Positions 7,605 through 16,902 are shown, numbered from the stretch's first letter. The stretch: 55,459 nt of DNA from Streptococcus parasanguinis (GCA_018377375.1 JAGZZN010000004.1:1-55459), one strand, 5' to 3'. Notes: generated by a model from the sequence alone, not told the origin. Program-made: numbers and translations.

Positions 7605-8963
7605 TTATTGATCCTCTCTCTTTGAAATACTTGAGAATTTATTGTATTCCTTTTGGAATATTAATTCGACTGTCCCACGCGCACCTGAACGGTTTTTCTC
7701 AATAATCACTTCAACCGTATTATTGGGCATTCCATCTTCGTCCTCTTCACCAGCTCGATCATAATAATCATCACGGTACAAGAAAGCAACAATATCCGCA
7801 TCCTGCTCAATCGATCCAGATTCACGAATATCAGAAAGAACAGGACGTTTGTCTTGGCGCTGTTCCACACCACGTGATAGCTGACTCAAAGCAATAACGG
7901 GAACTTTTAGTTCCTTAGCCAAAATCTTTAACTGACGGGAAATTTCTGAAACTTCCTGTTGACGGTTTTCTCTTCCAGTCCCTGTAATCAGCTGCAGGTA
8001 GTCAATCAGAATAAGACCGAGATTACCTGTTTCCTGCGCTAATTTTCTTGCTCTCGAACGAATCTCAGTGATCCGAATTCCTGGAGTGTCATCGATGTAA
8101 ATACTCGCATTGGCCAAATTTCCTTGAGCAATGGCATATTTTCGCCACTCTTCATCCGTCAATTGACCTGTACGAATCGAATGGGATTCAATTAAGCCTT
8201 CAGCAGCTAGCATCCGGTCTACCAAACTTTCAGCACCCATTTCTAATGAGAAAATAGCCACTGTCTTATCCAACTTTGTCCCGATATTTTGAGCAATATT
8301 TAGAGCAAAGGCTGTTTTTCCTACTGCAGGACGAGCCGCTAAAATAATCAACTCTTCCTCATGTAGCCCCGTCGTCATATGGTCCAAATCGCGATAGCCT
8401 GTCGCAATACCCGTAATATCAGAGGTTTGAAGCGAGCGGGCTTCTAAGCTACCAAAATTTATATTCAAGATGTCTCGAATATTTTTAAATCCACTACGAT
8501 TTGCGTTTTCACTAACATCAATCAGAGCTTTTTCAGCACCCGCAATGATTTCATCTGAAGGGCTTGCACCATCATAAGCTTGATTAATACTTTCCGTTAA
8601 TCGAGAGATCAATCGACGTAAGACAGCTTTTTCGGCAACAATCTTCGCGTAATACTCCGCGTTAGCTGAAGTTGGTACCGAATTAATGACTTCTACCAAA
8701 TAGGAGAGACCGCCAATATTTTGGAGATCCCCCTGACTATCTAAAATATTTCGAACAGTCGTCGCATCAATCGCATCCCCGCGGTCAGCTAGATCGATCA
8801 TGGCTTTAAAAATCAAACGGTGCGAGTACTTAAAGAAATCGCCAGGCTCGATATATTCACGAACAAAGACCAATTTCCCCTCATCAATAAAGATGGCTCC
8901 CAACACTGATTGCTCCGCTTGGATATCCTGAGGTTGTGTTCGTAATTCCTCTATCTCAGCCAT
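7605..8963 (-). CDS. dnaC: Replicative DNA helicase (DnaB-type)
   Basis: The 452-residue protein has an N-terminal DnaB domain (residues about 10-110), which binds primase, and a RecA-like C-terminal domain with Walker A ARPAVGKTAFALN (about residue 208). It also has the LILIDYLQLI Walker B strand and the GSIEQDADIVAFLYRDDYY motif. It unwinds DNA ahead of the fork as a hexamer. It follows rplI in a leftward cluster gdpP-rplI-dnaC-veg, an order conserved in streptococci. Firmicute naming is dnaC, E. coli naming dnaB. Confidence 0.97.
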   Translation of the reverse strand: MAEIEELRTQPQDIQAEQSVLGAIFIDEGKLVFVREYIEPGDFFKYSHRLIFKAMIDLADRGDAIDATTVRNILDSQGDLQNIGGLSYLVEVINSVPTSANAEYYAKIVAEKAVLRRLISRLTESINQAYDGASPSDEIIAGAEKALIDVSENANRSGFKNIRDILNINFGSLEARSLQTSDITGIATGYRDLDHMTTGLHEEELIILAARPAVGKTAFALNIAQNIGTKLDKTVAIFSLEMGAESLVDRMLAAEGLIESHSIRTGQLTDEEWRKYAIAQGNLANASIYIDDTPGIRITEIRSRARKLAQETGNLGLILIDYLQLITGTGRENRQQEVSEISRQLKILAKELKVPVIALSQLSRGVEQRQDKRPVLSDIRESGSIEQDADIVAFLYRDDYYDRAGEEDEDGMPNNTVEVIIEKNRSGARGTVELIFQKEYNKFSSISKREDQ

Positions 8964-8989
8964 AAAAAAAACCTTTCTATCGATCGTGT

Positions 8990-9442
8990 TTACCCTTCGT
9001 TTACACGAATATTAATCACACCTGTAACATCTTGATAAATTTTTACAGGGACGTCAATCAAACCTGTTGAACGAATTGGAGAGGAAACTTGGATATGACG
9101 TTTATCAATTTTAATGCCAAATTGCTTCTCAAGTTCTTCTGCAATCTTTTTATTGGTAATAGAGCCGAAAGTACGGCCATCTGGCCCAATTTTTTCAGTG
9201 AATTGAACAACAGTTGCTTCTTCTTCTAATTTTGCTTTAATCTTTTGCGCTTCCGCTAACAATTCAGCATGCGCTTTTTCTTCTGACTTTTGCTTTCCAC
9301 GAAGTTCACCGATTGCTTGGGCATTGGCTTCTTTCGCAAGATTTTTCTTGATCAAAAAGTTTTGTGCATAACCAGTAGGCACTTCTTTAATTTCGCCTTT
9401 TTTACCTTTACCTTTTACATCCGCTAAGAAAATAACTTTCAT
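8990..9442 (-). CDS. rplI: 50S ribosomal protein L9
   Basis: The 150-residue protein begins MKVIFLADVKGKGKKGEIKE, the conserved rRNA-binding N-terminal L9 domain. A long central helix (about 45-75) and a C-terminal domain with FGSITNKKIAEEL follow. L9 binds 23S rRNA near the L1 stalk. Its start overlaps the last 4 bases of gdpP, implying translational coupling. Confidence 0.97.
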   Translation of the reverse strand: MKVIFLADVKGKGKKGEIKEVPTGYAQNFLIKKNLAKEANAQAIGELRGKQKSEEKAHAELLAEAQKIKAKLEEEATVVQFTEKIGPDGRTFGSITNKKIAEELEKQFGIKIDKRHIQVSSPIRSTGLIDVPVKIYQDVTGVINIRVNEG

Positions 9443-11415
9443 TCTACATTCTCCTTTTCAATAGTTACTTCGTTTTCAATAGTCTCAATCAGTTGTTGAC
9501 GAATACTCATCAAATCTTGACCCTCAATTTGAGAAGCTGCCGAGTTGAAATGACCTCCTCCGCCAAGCTGTTCCATGATACGCTGTACATTAACTTTACT
9601 TCGACTTCGTGCAGAAATCGAGACAGTTCCACTTTGATTACAAGCAATGACAAAGGTTGCTTCCACCTCAGACATGGCTAGCATACTATCAGCAGCTTTA
9701 CTAATGGTTACTGAATCATAGGCTTTAGTCGTATTGGCACAAGCTACGATGATATGTGGCAAAATCTTTTCACCAGTCAAGATCAGTTCGTTCACTTCGC
9801 GGTACTCATCAAACTGAATCGCAGAGATCTCCTGGATGGCTACACTATCACTACCTCTTGAGCGAAGGTAACTCGCCACATCAAAGGTCCGACTTGTAAC
9901 ACGTGTGGAGAAGTTCTTAGTATCCAGCATGATTCCAGCCATCAAGACACTAGCTTGAATCTTCGTCAACCGATTTTTTTTCGACTTCTGGAACTGAATC
10001 AGCTCACTAACCAATTCGCTCGCACTACTTGCTCCACTTTCAATATAGGTGATCAAAACATTTTCAGGGAAATCATCATCCCGACGGTGATGATCAATGA
10101 CAATAATCTGTTGAAATTCCTGATAAAACTCTTTAGAAAGAGTCAAGGCTGTCTTAGAATGGTCAACCATAATTAACAAAGAGCGATCCGTCACCATTTG
10201 CATGGCTTCCTCTAGGGGAAGGATTTTCGTTACCTGCTCTTCTTCTAGTTTCGCAATTGCTCTTGAAATATCACTAGCCATTGCATGCGGGTCATAGACC
10301 ACATAAGAGGAAGCCAAAATATTGCTAGAGAAAAACTGCATTCCCACAGACGCTCCTAAAGCGTCCATATCCAAGTTTCTATGCCCAACAATGAAAACTT
10401 GATCAACGGATTTAATCTTATCCGAAATAGCTGTCATCATAGCGCGTGTGCGAGTCCGAGTCCGCTTCACAGCCGAAGCTGTTCCCCCACCAAAGAAAAT
10501 AGGGTTTTTCTGTTCATCATTTTCTTTGACAACCGCTTGATCCCCACCACGAACTTCCGCAAGGTTTAGGTTCAAGAGAGCCACTTTACCAATCTCATCA
10601 TGCTCCCCGTCACCATACGAGAATCCCATACTTAAGGTAATAGGTAGCTCACGATTTTTAGCTTCTTCACGGAATTGATCGATGACAGAAAATTTTGATT
10701 CCATCAACTGTTCTAAGACCGTGTAGTCTGTAAACAAATAGAAACGATCCATCCCCACACGTCTGTAAAACATATGGTAATGAGCTGTAAACTCTTCTAC
10801 AAAGTTGGCAATAAAACTATTGATATTGCTAATATCAGAGTCTGAAATGACATCTTCTAGATCATCATAGTTATCAACAGAAATAATACCGATAACGGGA
10901 CGAGTTGTCACCAATCCCACAGTTGCTTCATACTCACTTGAAACATCAAAAAAGTAAACAACACTAGACGTCTGATCAAAGTAAACAGAATATTTCTTAT
11001 CGGCTACAGTGACATAATGACCTTTATCCTCAAACAGAGTATTGAGTAACTTTTTCAAGGATTCAACATCAAAGTCTCCATCATCTGTTGAAAAAATCAA
11101 TTCAGCATAAGGGTTGAACCACTCTACTTCATTTGATTCTTCATTAATCTTGATAACTCCAACAGGCATTTTATCAAGGAGTGATGCTAATCCGCTTTCT
11201 GCCTGATGGTTAACATATTGTATTTGTTCTAATTCATCTAACTCTGAAATTTGTAACTGGTATTCAAATAAAGCAATCAATCCAGCTAAGACTAAAAAAA
11301 TTGCAATGAGAGTTACATAGCCTTTGCCAAAGATTCTTAAAAAAATTGCTAAAATTGCAAATGAAATAAAACCAATTAACACATAATGGATGAACGATAA
11401 ACGAAATTTTTTCAT
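9439..11415 (-). CDS. gdpP: c-di-AMP phosphodiesterase GdpP (DHH family)
   Basis: About 658 residues: two N-terminal membrane helices (about 8-50), a PAS-like domain, a degenerate GGDEF domain (about 170-300), a DHH domain (VGHRNLDMDALGASVG about 340; MVDHSK; VIDHHRR) and a DHHA1 domain with GGGGHFNSAA. The family hydrolyses cyclic di-AMP to pApA and so affects potassium and osmotic homeostasis and beta-lactam tolerance. ATG 11415 has GAGG six bases upstream, better spaced than the adjacent ATG at 11418. It is first in the gdpP-rplI-dnaC-veg cluster. Confidence 0.95.
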   Translation of the reverse strand: MKKFRLSFIHYVLIGFISFAILAIFLRIFGKGYVTLIAIFLVLAGLIALFEYQLQISELDELEQIQYVNHQAESGLASLLDKMPVGVIKINEESNEVEWFNPYAELIFSTDDGDFDVESLKKLLNTLFEDKGHYVTVADKKYSVYFDQTSSVVYFFDVSSEYEATVGLVTTRPVIGIISVDNYDDLEDVISDSDISNINSFIANFVEEFTAHYHMFYRRVGMDRFYLFTDYTVLEQLMESKFSVIDQFREEAKNRELPITLSMGFSYGDGEHDEIGKVALLNLNLAEVRGGDQAVVKENDEQKNPIFFGGGTASAVKRTRTRTRAMMTAISDKIKSVDQVFIVGHRNLDMDALGASVGMQFFSSNILASSYVVYDPHAMASDISRAIAKLEEEQVTKILPLEEAMQMVTDRSLLIMVDHSKTALTLSKEFYQEFQQIIVIDHHRRDDDFPENVLITYIESGASSASELVSELIQFQKSKKNRLTKIQASVLMAGIMLDTKNFSTRVTSRTFDVASYLRSRGSDSVAIQEISAIQFDEYREVNELILTGEKILPHIIVACANTTKAYDSVTISKAADSMLAMSEVEATFVIACNQSGTVSISARSRSKVNVQRIMEQLGGGGHFNSAASQIEGQDLMSIRQQLIETIENEVTIEKENVE

Positions 11416-11571
11416 CATAAACCTCTTCTCGGAATTATACCATAAATAGAGGTAAAAAGCGAGGTTTCTCTCTATATTACAGAGAAGATCGACCTGTAAA
11501 AGCTCTTCCTCGGCTTCACTACTTTGTAAACAAGGTTTACAACTGTGTAAACAGCAACAACAGATTTCAAT
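11416..11571 (-). promoter_or_regulatory. gdpP upstream region with palindrome
   Basis: On the minus strand TATAAT (11440-11435) lies about 20 bases before the start and is the likely -10; I see no good -35. Further upstream is the palindrome TTTACA-ACTG-TGTAAA at 11536-11551, with an extra TGTAAA half-site at 11525. That palindrome recurs elsewhere in the window. Confidence 0.5.
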
Positions 11572-11606
11572 CCATAAAATTGAGGCTGAAACATCATCTC
11601 AGCCCC
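11572..11606 (-). terminator. Terminator-like hairpin after mnmG
   Basis: GGGGCTGA/TCAGCCTC stem (99-106 pairing with 82-89 of the 11500 block) with a 9-base loop, followed by AATTTTATGG. The T-tract is weak. It lies 7 bp beyond the mnmG stop. Confidence 0.6.
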
Positions 11607-11612
11607 ATTTGA

Positions 11613-13523
11613 TTAGTGGTTTGCTTTGTTTTTGGAGATACTACGAGATTTACCTTCCAAGTAAACCATTAAAATAGAGATATCCGCTGGATTGACACCT
11701 GAGATACGACTTGCTTGACCAATCGTTTCTGGATTAATTAATTTAAATTTTTGACGCGCTTCGGTTGCAATAGAGTCAATATCATCCCAGTCAATATTCG
11801 CAGGAATTCGTTTTTCTTCCATACGCTTCATTTTTTCGACTTGGTCCATTGCTTTTGAAATATAGCCTTCATATTTAATTTCAGTTTCAATCAATTCAAT
11901 GATTTTATCATCCAGTTCTTCAGCTGCAGGACCGATAAATTCTACCACATCTTGGTAAGAGACTTCTGGTCGTCGCAAGAATTCTTTAGCAGTGACAGCA
12001 TCTGTCAATGGTTTAAAGCCCATTGCAGCAACCTTTTCATTGGTTTCCTTTACAGGCTTTAACTTAATGCTATCTAAACGCTTCATCTCGTTTTCAAACT
12101 GATACTTCTTGGTTTCGAAACGTTGCCAACGTTCATCATCTACCAATCCAATTGCTCGTCCCATTTCTGTCAAGCGCATATCGGCATTATCATGACGCAA
12201 AATCAGACGGTATTCTGCACGGCTTGTTAACAAACGATACGGTTCGATCGTTCCCTTTGTTACCAAATCATCGATCATGACCCCAATATAACCATCACTG
12301 CGTTTCAAAATGAGTTCCGGTTTTCCTTGGATTTTTAGAGCTGCATTGATCCCTGCAATAATCCCTTGACCAGCAGCCTCCTCATAGCCAGACGTTCCAT
12401 TGGTTTGGCCAGCTGTAAAGAGACCTGAAATTTTCTTGGTTTCCAAAGTTGCGCGCAATTGATGAGGCAAGACCATATCATACTCAATTGCATAACCCGT
12501 ACGCATCATTTCAGCCTTCTCAAGTCCCTTAATAGAATGGACGAGATCCCGCTGAACATCCTCTGGTAAACTTGTTGACAGCCCTTGAACATAGACTTCT
12601 TCTGTGTTTCGTCCCTCTGGTTCTAAGAATAGTTGATGACGTTCTTTGTCAGCAAAACGGACAATTTTATCCTCAATGGACGGACAATAGCGAGGACCTA
12701 CTCCCTTTACAACCCCTGTAAACATAGGTGCCCGGTGTAAATTATTCTGGATAATTTCATGGCTATGCCCATTCGTGTAAGTCAACCAACAAGGAACTTG
12801 ATCCTTTACATAATCTTCATCACGCGATGTATAAGAAAAATGATTTGGAGCTTCATCTCCGGGTTGAATTTCCGTTTCGTCATAATTAATTGACGACGCC
12901 TTTACACGAGGTGGTGTCCCTGTTTTGAAACGTCCAATTTCTAATCCTAGCTGTTTGAGATTATCGGCCAAATTGATAGAAGCTAGACTATGATTAGGTC
13001 CTGATGAATACTTGAGATCTCCAATGATAATTTCTCCGCGTAAAGCTGTCCCAGTAGTGACAATAACAGCCTTCGCCCCATACTCTTGGTGAGTCGCTGT
13101 ACGAACACCTACAACCTTGCCATTTTCCACCAAAATCTCATCAATCATGGTCTGACGAAGGGTAAGGTTTTCTTGGTTTTCAACTGTTTTCCGCATTTCT
13201 TTTGAGTAAAGTTCTTTATCTGCTTGAGCCCGAAGTGCACGAACCGCAGGACCTTTACCAGTATTGAGCATTTTCATTTGGATGTAGGTCTTGTCGATAT
13301 TTTTCGCCATTTCTCCACCGAGGGCATCGACTTCACGCACGACAATCCCCTTAGCAGAACCACCGATAGAGGGATTACAAGGCATAAAAGCCAGCATTTC
13401 AATGTTAATAGTCGCAAGTAAGACCTTACAACCCATACGGCTAGCAGCTAGAGAGGCTTCTACTCCCGCATGCCCCGCACCGATTACAATGATATCGTAT
13501 TCTTCAATAAAATTATAAGTCAT
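11613..13523 (-). CDS. mnmG: tRNA U34 carboxymethylaminomethyl-modifying enzyme MnmG (GidA)
   Basis: This 636-residue FAD enzyme has the N-terminal dinucleotide-binding motif IVIGAGHAGVEAS (about residue 11), the GidA signatures CNPSIGGSAKG and GLFTAGQTNGTSGYEEAAGQG, and a C-terminal helical domain that binds MnmE. With MnmE it installs the cmnm group at U34 of certain tRNAs. AGGAG lies six bases before the ATG. mnmA, the companion 2-thiolation enzyme for the same wobble base, lies upstream in the same direction, so this is a wobble-modification cluster. Confidence 0.97.
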   Translation of the reverse strand: MTYNFIEEYDIIVIGAGHAGVEASLAASRMGCKVLLATINIEMLAFMPCNPSIGGSAKGIVVREVDALGGEMAKNIDKTYIQMKMLNTGKGPAVRALRAQADKELYSKEMRKTVENQENLTLRQTMIDEILVENGKVVGVRTATHQEYGAKAVIVTTGTALRGEIIIGDLKYSSGPNHSLASINLADNLKQLGLEIGRFKTGTPPRVKASSINYDETEIQPGDEAPNHFSYTSRDEDYVKDQVPCWLTYTNGHSHEIIQNNLHRAPMFTGVVKGVGPRYCPSIEDKIVRFADKERHQLFLEPEGRNTEEVYVQGLSTSLPEDVQRDLVHSIKGLEKAEMMRTGYAIEYDMVLPHQLRATLETKKISGLFTAGQTNGTSGYEEAAGQGIIAGINAALKIQGKPELILKRSDGYIGVMIDDLVTKGTIEPYRLLTSRAEYRLILRHDNADMRLTEMGRAIGLVDDERWQRFETKKYQFENEMKRLDSIKLKPVKETNEKVAAMGFKPLTDAVTAKEFLRRPEVSYQDVVEFIGPAAEELDDKIIELIETEIKYEGYISKAMDQVEKMKRMEEKRIPANIDWDDIDSIATEARQKFKLINPETIGQASRISGVNPADISILMVYLEGKSRSISKNKANH

Positions 13524-13531
13524 TTTTTCTC

Positions 13532-13987
13532 CTATTTTTCAAGATGGATGTGTCGTAATTTTCCGTCCCATTCTGGTAGGGCCGATTTTAAAAAGGCTGG
13601 TTTCAGGTCAACAGTATGTAAATCATCTAAAGCAATCCAACGGCAAGGTAATTGCTTTGTATCTTCCTGCATGACCAAAGGTGCATCTTCTAGCAAGTCC
13701 ACCAAATAATGAAATTCAATGTTATGGTAGTGGATTCCAGCTTGTTCAAAGTGATTTTCAACCACGAAAGCTAACGGCCCTGCTGTAGATGTGACACCAA
13801 GTTCCTCTTTGACTTCCCGAACTACAGCATCTTCTGTAGTTTCATTGACTTGAATAGCACCTCCGATTGTATAACAGCCGTCCTCATCTTCTATGACGAA
13901 CAAGCGATTATCTTTTACAATCAAAGCAGTCGCTCTCACGCCAAAAACAGTAGAACCTATTTTCGTCCGAAAATCCTGTTGCCTCAT
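13532..13987 (-). CDS. NUDIX hydrolase
   Basis: The protein has 151 residues when started at ATG 13987, where AAAGGAAG lies four bases upstream; a longer frame to 14059 has no RBS. The Nudix box is GGAIQVNETTEDAVVREVKEELG (about residues 42-64), matching GX5EX7REUXEEXGU. These enzymes hydrolyse nucleoside diphosphate derivatives; the substrate here cannot be told. It lies 8 bp before mnmG and after mnmA, probably co-transcribed. Confidence 0.88.
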   Translation of the reverse strand: MRQQDFRTKIGSTVFGVRATALIVKDNRLFVIEDEDGCYTIGGAIQVNETTEDAVVREVKEELGVTSTAGPLAFVVENHFEQAGIHYHNIEFHYLVDLLEDAPLVMQEDTKQLPCRWIALDDLHTVDLKPAFLKSALPEWDGKLRHIHLEK

Positions 13988-14124
13988 TTTACTTCCTTTC
14001 GAAATCACACAAAAATAGTCAAAACTCTGAGAAGTGCAGGACAAAAAAGCCTGCAACATCCATGAGCTTTGACCATCATTTCTATTGCTTTTATTATTGT
14101 AGCAAATTGAGAAAATTTGTCAAT

Positions 14125-15246
14125 TTAAATATACTGACAAACTTTTCCATCCCGATAAGCATTGTCAATCAAGCCACCGCCTAGACACTCTTCACCGTCG
14201 TAAAAGACAACAGCTTGTCCTGGTGTAATGGCTCGTTGAGGTTCTGCGAAAATCACTTCTGCCTTGTCACCTTTAACGTGTACAGTCACCTTGGAGTCAG
14301 GCTGACGATAGCGGAACTTAGCTGTACACTCTAATGTAAACTCTTCTGGCATATCTCGTGTAAAGTGAACTTGACTAGCCTGTAAACTTGTTGACATCAA
14401 TGCTTCATGATAGAAGCATTGACCGACATAAAGAATATTTTGACTGAGGTCTTTCCCAACTACAAACCATGGAGCATTGTCTCCACCTTGTTGGCCACCA
14501 ATTCCAAGTCCACCCCGTTGACCGATTGTGTAATACATCAAACCAGCATGTTCACCCATATCTCGTCCATTGATAGTCATCATTCGACCTGGTTGGGCAG
14601 GAAGGTAGTTCCCTAGAAATTCTTTGAAATTCTTTTCTCCGATAAAGCAAATCCCAGTTGAGTCTTTCTTTTTAGCTGTTGCTAATCCAGCTTCTTCAGC
14701 TAGACGACGAACCTCTGGCTTTTCCAAATGTCCCAATGGGAACATGGTTTTTTGAAGTTGTTCTTGTGACAGCTGGCTTAAGAAATAAGTTTGGTCCTTC
14801 CCGTTGTCAACGCCACGTAACATATGGACAATGCCATCCTCATCGCGCACCACGCGCGCATAGTGCCCTGTCGCTACATAATCGGCACCGAGTGTCATAG
14901 CATAATCTAGAAAGGCCTTAAATTTGATTTCCTTATTACACATGACATCCGGATTTGGTGTGCGACCTGCACGGTATTCAGCAAGGAAATATTCAAAGAC
15001 ACGATCCCAGTATTCTTTCTCAAAGTTGACAGAATAGTAAGGAATGCCAATTTGGTCTGCAACCGCTGCTACATCTTTGTAATCTTCTGTAGCTGTACAG
15101 ACGCCATTTTCGTCTGTATCATCCCAGTTTTTCATGAAGATGCCGATGACATCGTAACCCTGTTGCTTTAATAATAAAGCTGTTACAGATGAATCCACAC
15201 CACCACTCATACCAACAACAACACGTGTTTTCGAGTTATCACTCAT
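14125..15246 (-). CDS. mnmA: tRNA-specific 2-thiouridylase MnmA
   Basis: The 373-residue protein has the PP-loop motif VGMSGGVDSSVTALLL (about residue 11), the catalytic Cys pair (DVMCNKEIKF and TGICFIGEKNF) and ATGHYARV. It adds sulfur to C2 of U34 in Glu, Gln and Lys tRNAs. A tRNA-Glu(UUC), one substrate, is encoded twice in this window. Upstream, a leader contains a 15-bp direct repeat. Confidence 0.97.
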   Translation of the reverse strand: MSDNSKTRVVVGMSGGVDSSVTALLLKQQGYDVIGIFMKNWDDTDENGVCTATEDYKDVAAVADQIGIPYYSVNFEKEYWDRVFEYFLAEYRAGRTPNPDVMCNKEIKFKAFLDYAMTLGADYVATGHYARVVRDEDGIVHMLRGVDNGKDQTYFLSQLSQEQLQKTMFPLGHLEKPEVRRLAEEAGLATAKKKDSTGICFIGEKNFKEFLGNYLPAQPGRMMTINGRDMGEHAGLMYYTIGQRGGLGIGGQQGGDNAPWFVVGKDLSQNILYVGQCFYHEALMSTSLQASQVHFTRDMPEEFTLECTAKFRYRQPDSKVTVHVKGDKAEVIFAEPQRAITPGQAVVFYDGEECLGGGLIDNAYRDGKVCQYI

Positions 15247-15272
15247 AGGTTTCTCCCATCTTTTCGTTTCTC

Positions 15273-15313
15273 ACGATTGAAGGTCGTGGTTTGCTTCAAC
15301 GATTGAAGGTCGT
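15273..15313. repeat. 15-bp direct repeat in the mnmA leader
   Basis: ACGATTGAAGGTCGT occurs twice, at 15273-15287 and 15299-15313, with a 26-bp period. Each copy has short self-complementary ends (ACGA...TCGT). The function is unknown; it may be a leader RNA element or a small duplication. Confidence 0.6.
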
Positions 15314-15394
15314 TTTGAGCAGTTACCATTTTAACACGCTTTATATTAGAAAACAAGCATCTTACTATTTTTTTTGTTGATCATTATCGATGGG

Positions 15395-15410
15395 TTTACA
15401 GGTCTGTAAA
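15395..15410. repeat. TTTACA-N4-TGTAAA palindrome
   Basis: TTTACA-GGTC-TGTAAA lies between the mnmA start and the terminator of the LysM gene. It is one of four exact copies in intergenic DNA of this window. Confidence 0.6.
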
Positions 15411-15442
15411 TTAAAAAAGAGTCCTATTCAAGAACTCTTTTT
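15411..15442. terminator. Bidirectional-looking terminator after the LysM gene
   Basis: AAAAAGAGT (15414-15422) pairs with ACTCTTTTT (15434-15442) around an 11-base loop, with A and T runs outside on both sides. It lies just past the stop at 15451 of the leftward gene. Confidence 0.75.
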
Positions 15443-15450
15443 AAACGAAT

Positions 15451-15993
15451 TTAATACCAACCATTTGCTAACCAGAAATTTTTAGCTGCTGACCATGATC
15501 CATAACGGTTGACAACATATTGATTGGCCACTTTTTCTTGGTTTGCAGGTGATAAATCACCATTCAAATAAGTGATAGTCAATTGGTAACGACCATAATA
15601 TTGGCCATTTTGTGCTGTATAACTACCACTTGACTCTTTTTGGGCAATCCATTCCTTAGCAGCTGCATCTTCCGCACTCAAGCCATCTGAAGCAGAGACA
15701 GTAGTTGTTGCTTGTGTAGTATCCGTTTTACTAGCAGGAGCTTGCTCCGTAGTTTTCTGCGTTGTATTTGCATCTTCAATCTCAAGAACTTGACCAACTG
15801 AGATGAGATTCACGTTACTAATCTTATTTTTCTTAGCAATTGCATCAACCGTTGTGTTCTTCTCTTTAGCAATAGCTGATAAAGTATCACCTGATTTTAC
15901 AGTATAAGAATCTGCATTCGCTACAATTGGAAGGAAAAGTCCTGCAAGTAAACTAAGTCCAATCATTCGTTTCATCATTTGTTTTTTATTCAT
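15451..15993 (-). CDS. Secreted LysM / lysozyme-fold cell-wall protein
   Basis: The 180-residue protein has a signal peptide (about 1-27, cleavage near VANA-DS) and one LysM domain (YTVKSGDTLSAIAKEKN, about 29-74). A Thr/Ala/Ser-rich linker leads to a C-terminal transglycosylase-like segment with IAQKESSGSY and YYGRYQL (catalytic Glu candidate in the first). It likely binds and trims peptidoglycan outside the cell. The RBS is AAAGGAG. A similar gene lies at 18431-19081, and the pair flanks the serine dehydratase operon. Family assignment is good; enzymatic activity is inferred. Confidence 0.85.
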   Translation of the reverse strand: MNKKQMMKRMIGLSLLAGLFLPIVANADSYTVKSGDTLSAIAKEKNTTVDAIAKKNKISNVNLISVGQVLEIEDANTTQKTTEQAPASKTDTTQATTTVSASDGLSAEDAAAKEWIAQKESSGSYTAQNGQYYGRYQLTITYLNGDLSPANQEKVANQYVVNRYGSWSAAKNFWLANGWY

Positions 15994-16119
15994 TATTATG
16001 TACTCCTTTATTGGTATACCTCTATACTACACAAGAAATATTTCATATTTATTGAAATAATGTGTCAAATATTTCAGTCAGATGTTAGAAATACTAAAAA
16101 TCAAGGATAATATAAATGC

Positions 16120-16136
16120 TTTAAGTTCCCTTTAAG
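16120..16136 (+). promoter_or_regulatory. CiaR-type box upstream of sdaAB
   Basis: TTTAAG-TTCCC-TTTAAG matches the published streptococcal CiaR direct repeat TTTAAG-N5-TTTAAG exactly. It is oriented rightward, about 50 bp ahead of the extended -10 of the serine dehydratase operon and about 125 bp from the divergent LysM gene. Which gene it controls is not clear. Confidence 0.6.
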
Positions 16137-16183
16137 ATTTCTCAGATATTTCGGGAAAAATAGAAGAAATCATCAGCCATATC

Positions 16184-16192
16184 TGATATAAT
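16184..16192 (+). promoter_or_regulatory. Extended -10 promoter of sdaAB
   Basis: TGATATAAT is an extended -10 (TG-n-TATAAT) with no recognisable -35. It lies 29 bp before the sdaAB start. Confidence 0.6.
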
Positions 16193-16221
16193 GAAGTAAA
16201 GTGATCACAAAGGAGCAGAGC

Positions 16222-16893
16222 ATGAACTCTTTAAAATTCCAATCAGTTTTTGATATTATTGGACCTGTGATGATCGGCCCATCCAGTAGTCACACTGCAG
16301 GTGCTGTTCGAATTGGTAAAATTGTTTCTTCTATCTTTGGAGAGGAACCAAAAGAAGTTGAGTTCCAATTATTTAATTCCTTCGCCAAAACCTATCGTGG
16401 TCATGGAACAGATTTAGCCTTAGTAGCGGGCATCTTAGGAATGGACACGGATGATCCTAGAATCCCAGATAGTCTAAAAATTGCACATGAACGAGGCATT
16501 CGGATTGTTTGGTCTATTCAAAAAGAAAGCAATGCTCCTCACCCAAACACAACGACTATTACTGTTAAAAATGATCATAAAACGATTTCTGTCACTGGAA
16601 TCTCAATTGGTGGTGGGAACATACAGGTTACTGAGTTAAATGGCTTTGCTATCTCGCTAAATATGAATACTCCAACCATTATCATTGTTCACCAGGACGT
16701 CCCTGGAATGATCGCTCATGTGACAGAAGCTCTTTCTCGCTATGATATTAACATTGCACAAATGAATGTGACGCGGGAAAAAGCTGGAGAAAAAGCGATT
16801 ATGATTATAGAAGTTGACTCAAGGAGTTGTGAAGCAGCGATCGACGATATCCGTAAAATTCCTCATCTTCATAATGTCAACTTTTTCAAATAA
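16222..16893 (+). CDS. sdaAB: L-serine dehydratase, beta subunit
   Basis: The 223-residue protein has the SDH beta signature FDIIGPVMIGPSSSHTAGAVRIGK near the start and a C-terminal ACT domain (about 148-220, TIIIVHQDVPGMIAHVTEAL). With SdaAA it deaminates serine to pyruvate and ammonia. ATG 16222 has AAAGGAG six bases upstream, so an in-frame GTG at 16201 was rejected. It is first of a three-gene rightward operon. Confidence 0.95.
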   Translation: MNSLKFQSVFDIIGPVMIGPSSSHTAGAVRIGKIVSSIFGEEPKEVEFQLFNSFAKTYRGHGTDLALVAGILGMDTDDPRIPDSLKIAHERGIRIVWSIQKESNAPHPNTTTITVKNDHKTISVTGISIGGGNIQVTELNGFAISLNMNTPTIIIVHQDVPGMIAHVTEALSRYDINIAQMNVTREKAGEKAIMIIEVDSRSCEAAIDDIRKIPHLHNVNFFK

Positions 16894-16902
16894 GGAGTTC
16901 AT

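Noticed and set aside
9000..9012. CACGAATA as a cin-box (ComX site)
   Set aside because: It lies in the 3' coding end of rplI with no downstream gene in the right orientation, and it is one base off TACGAATA.
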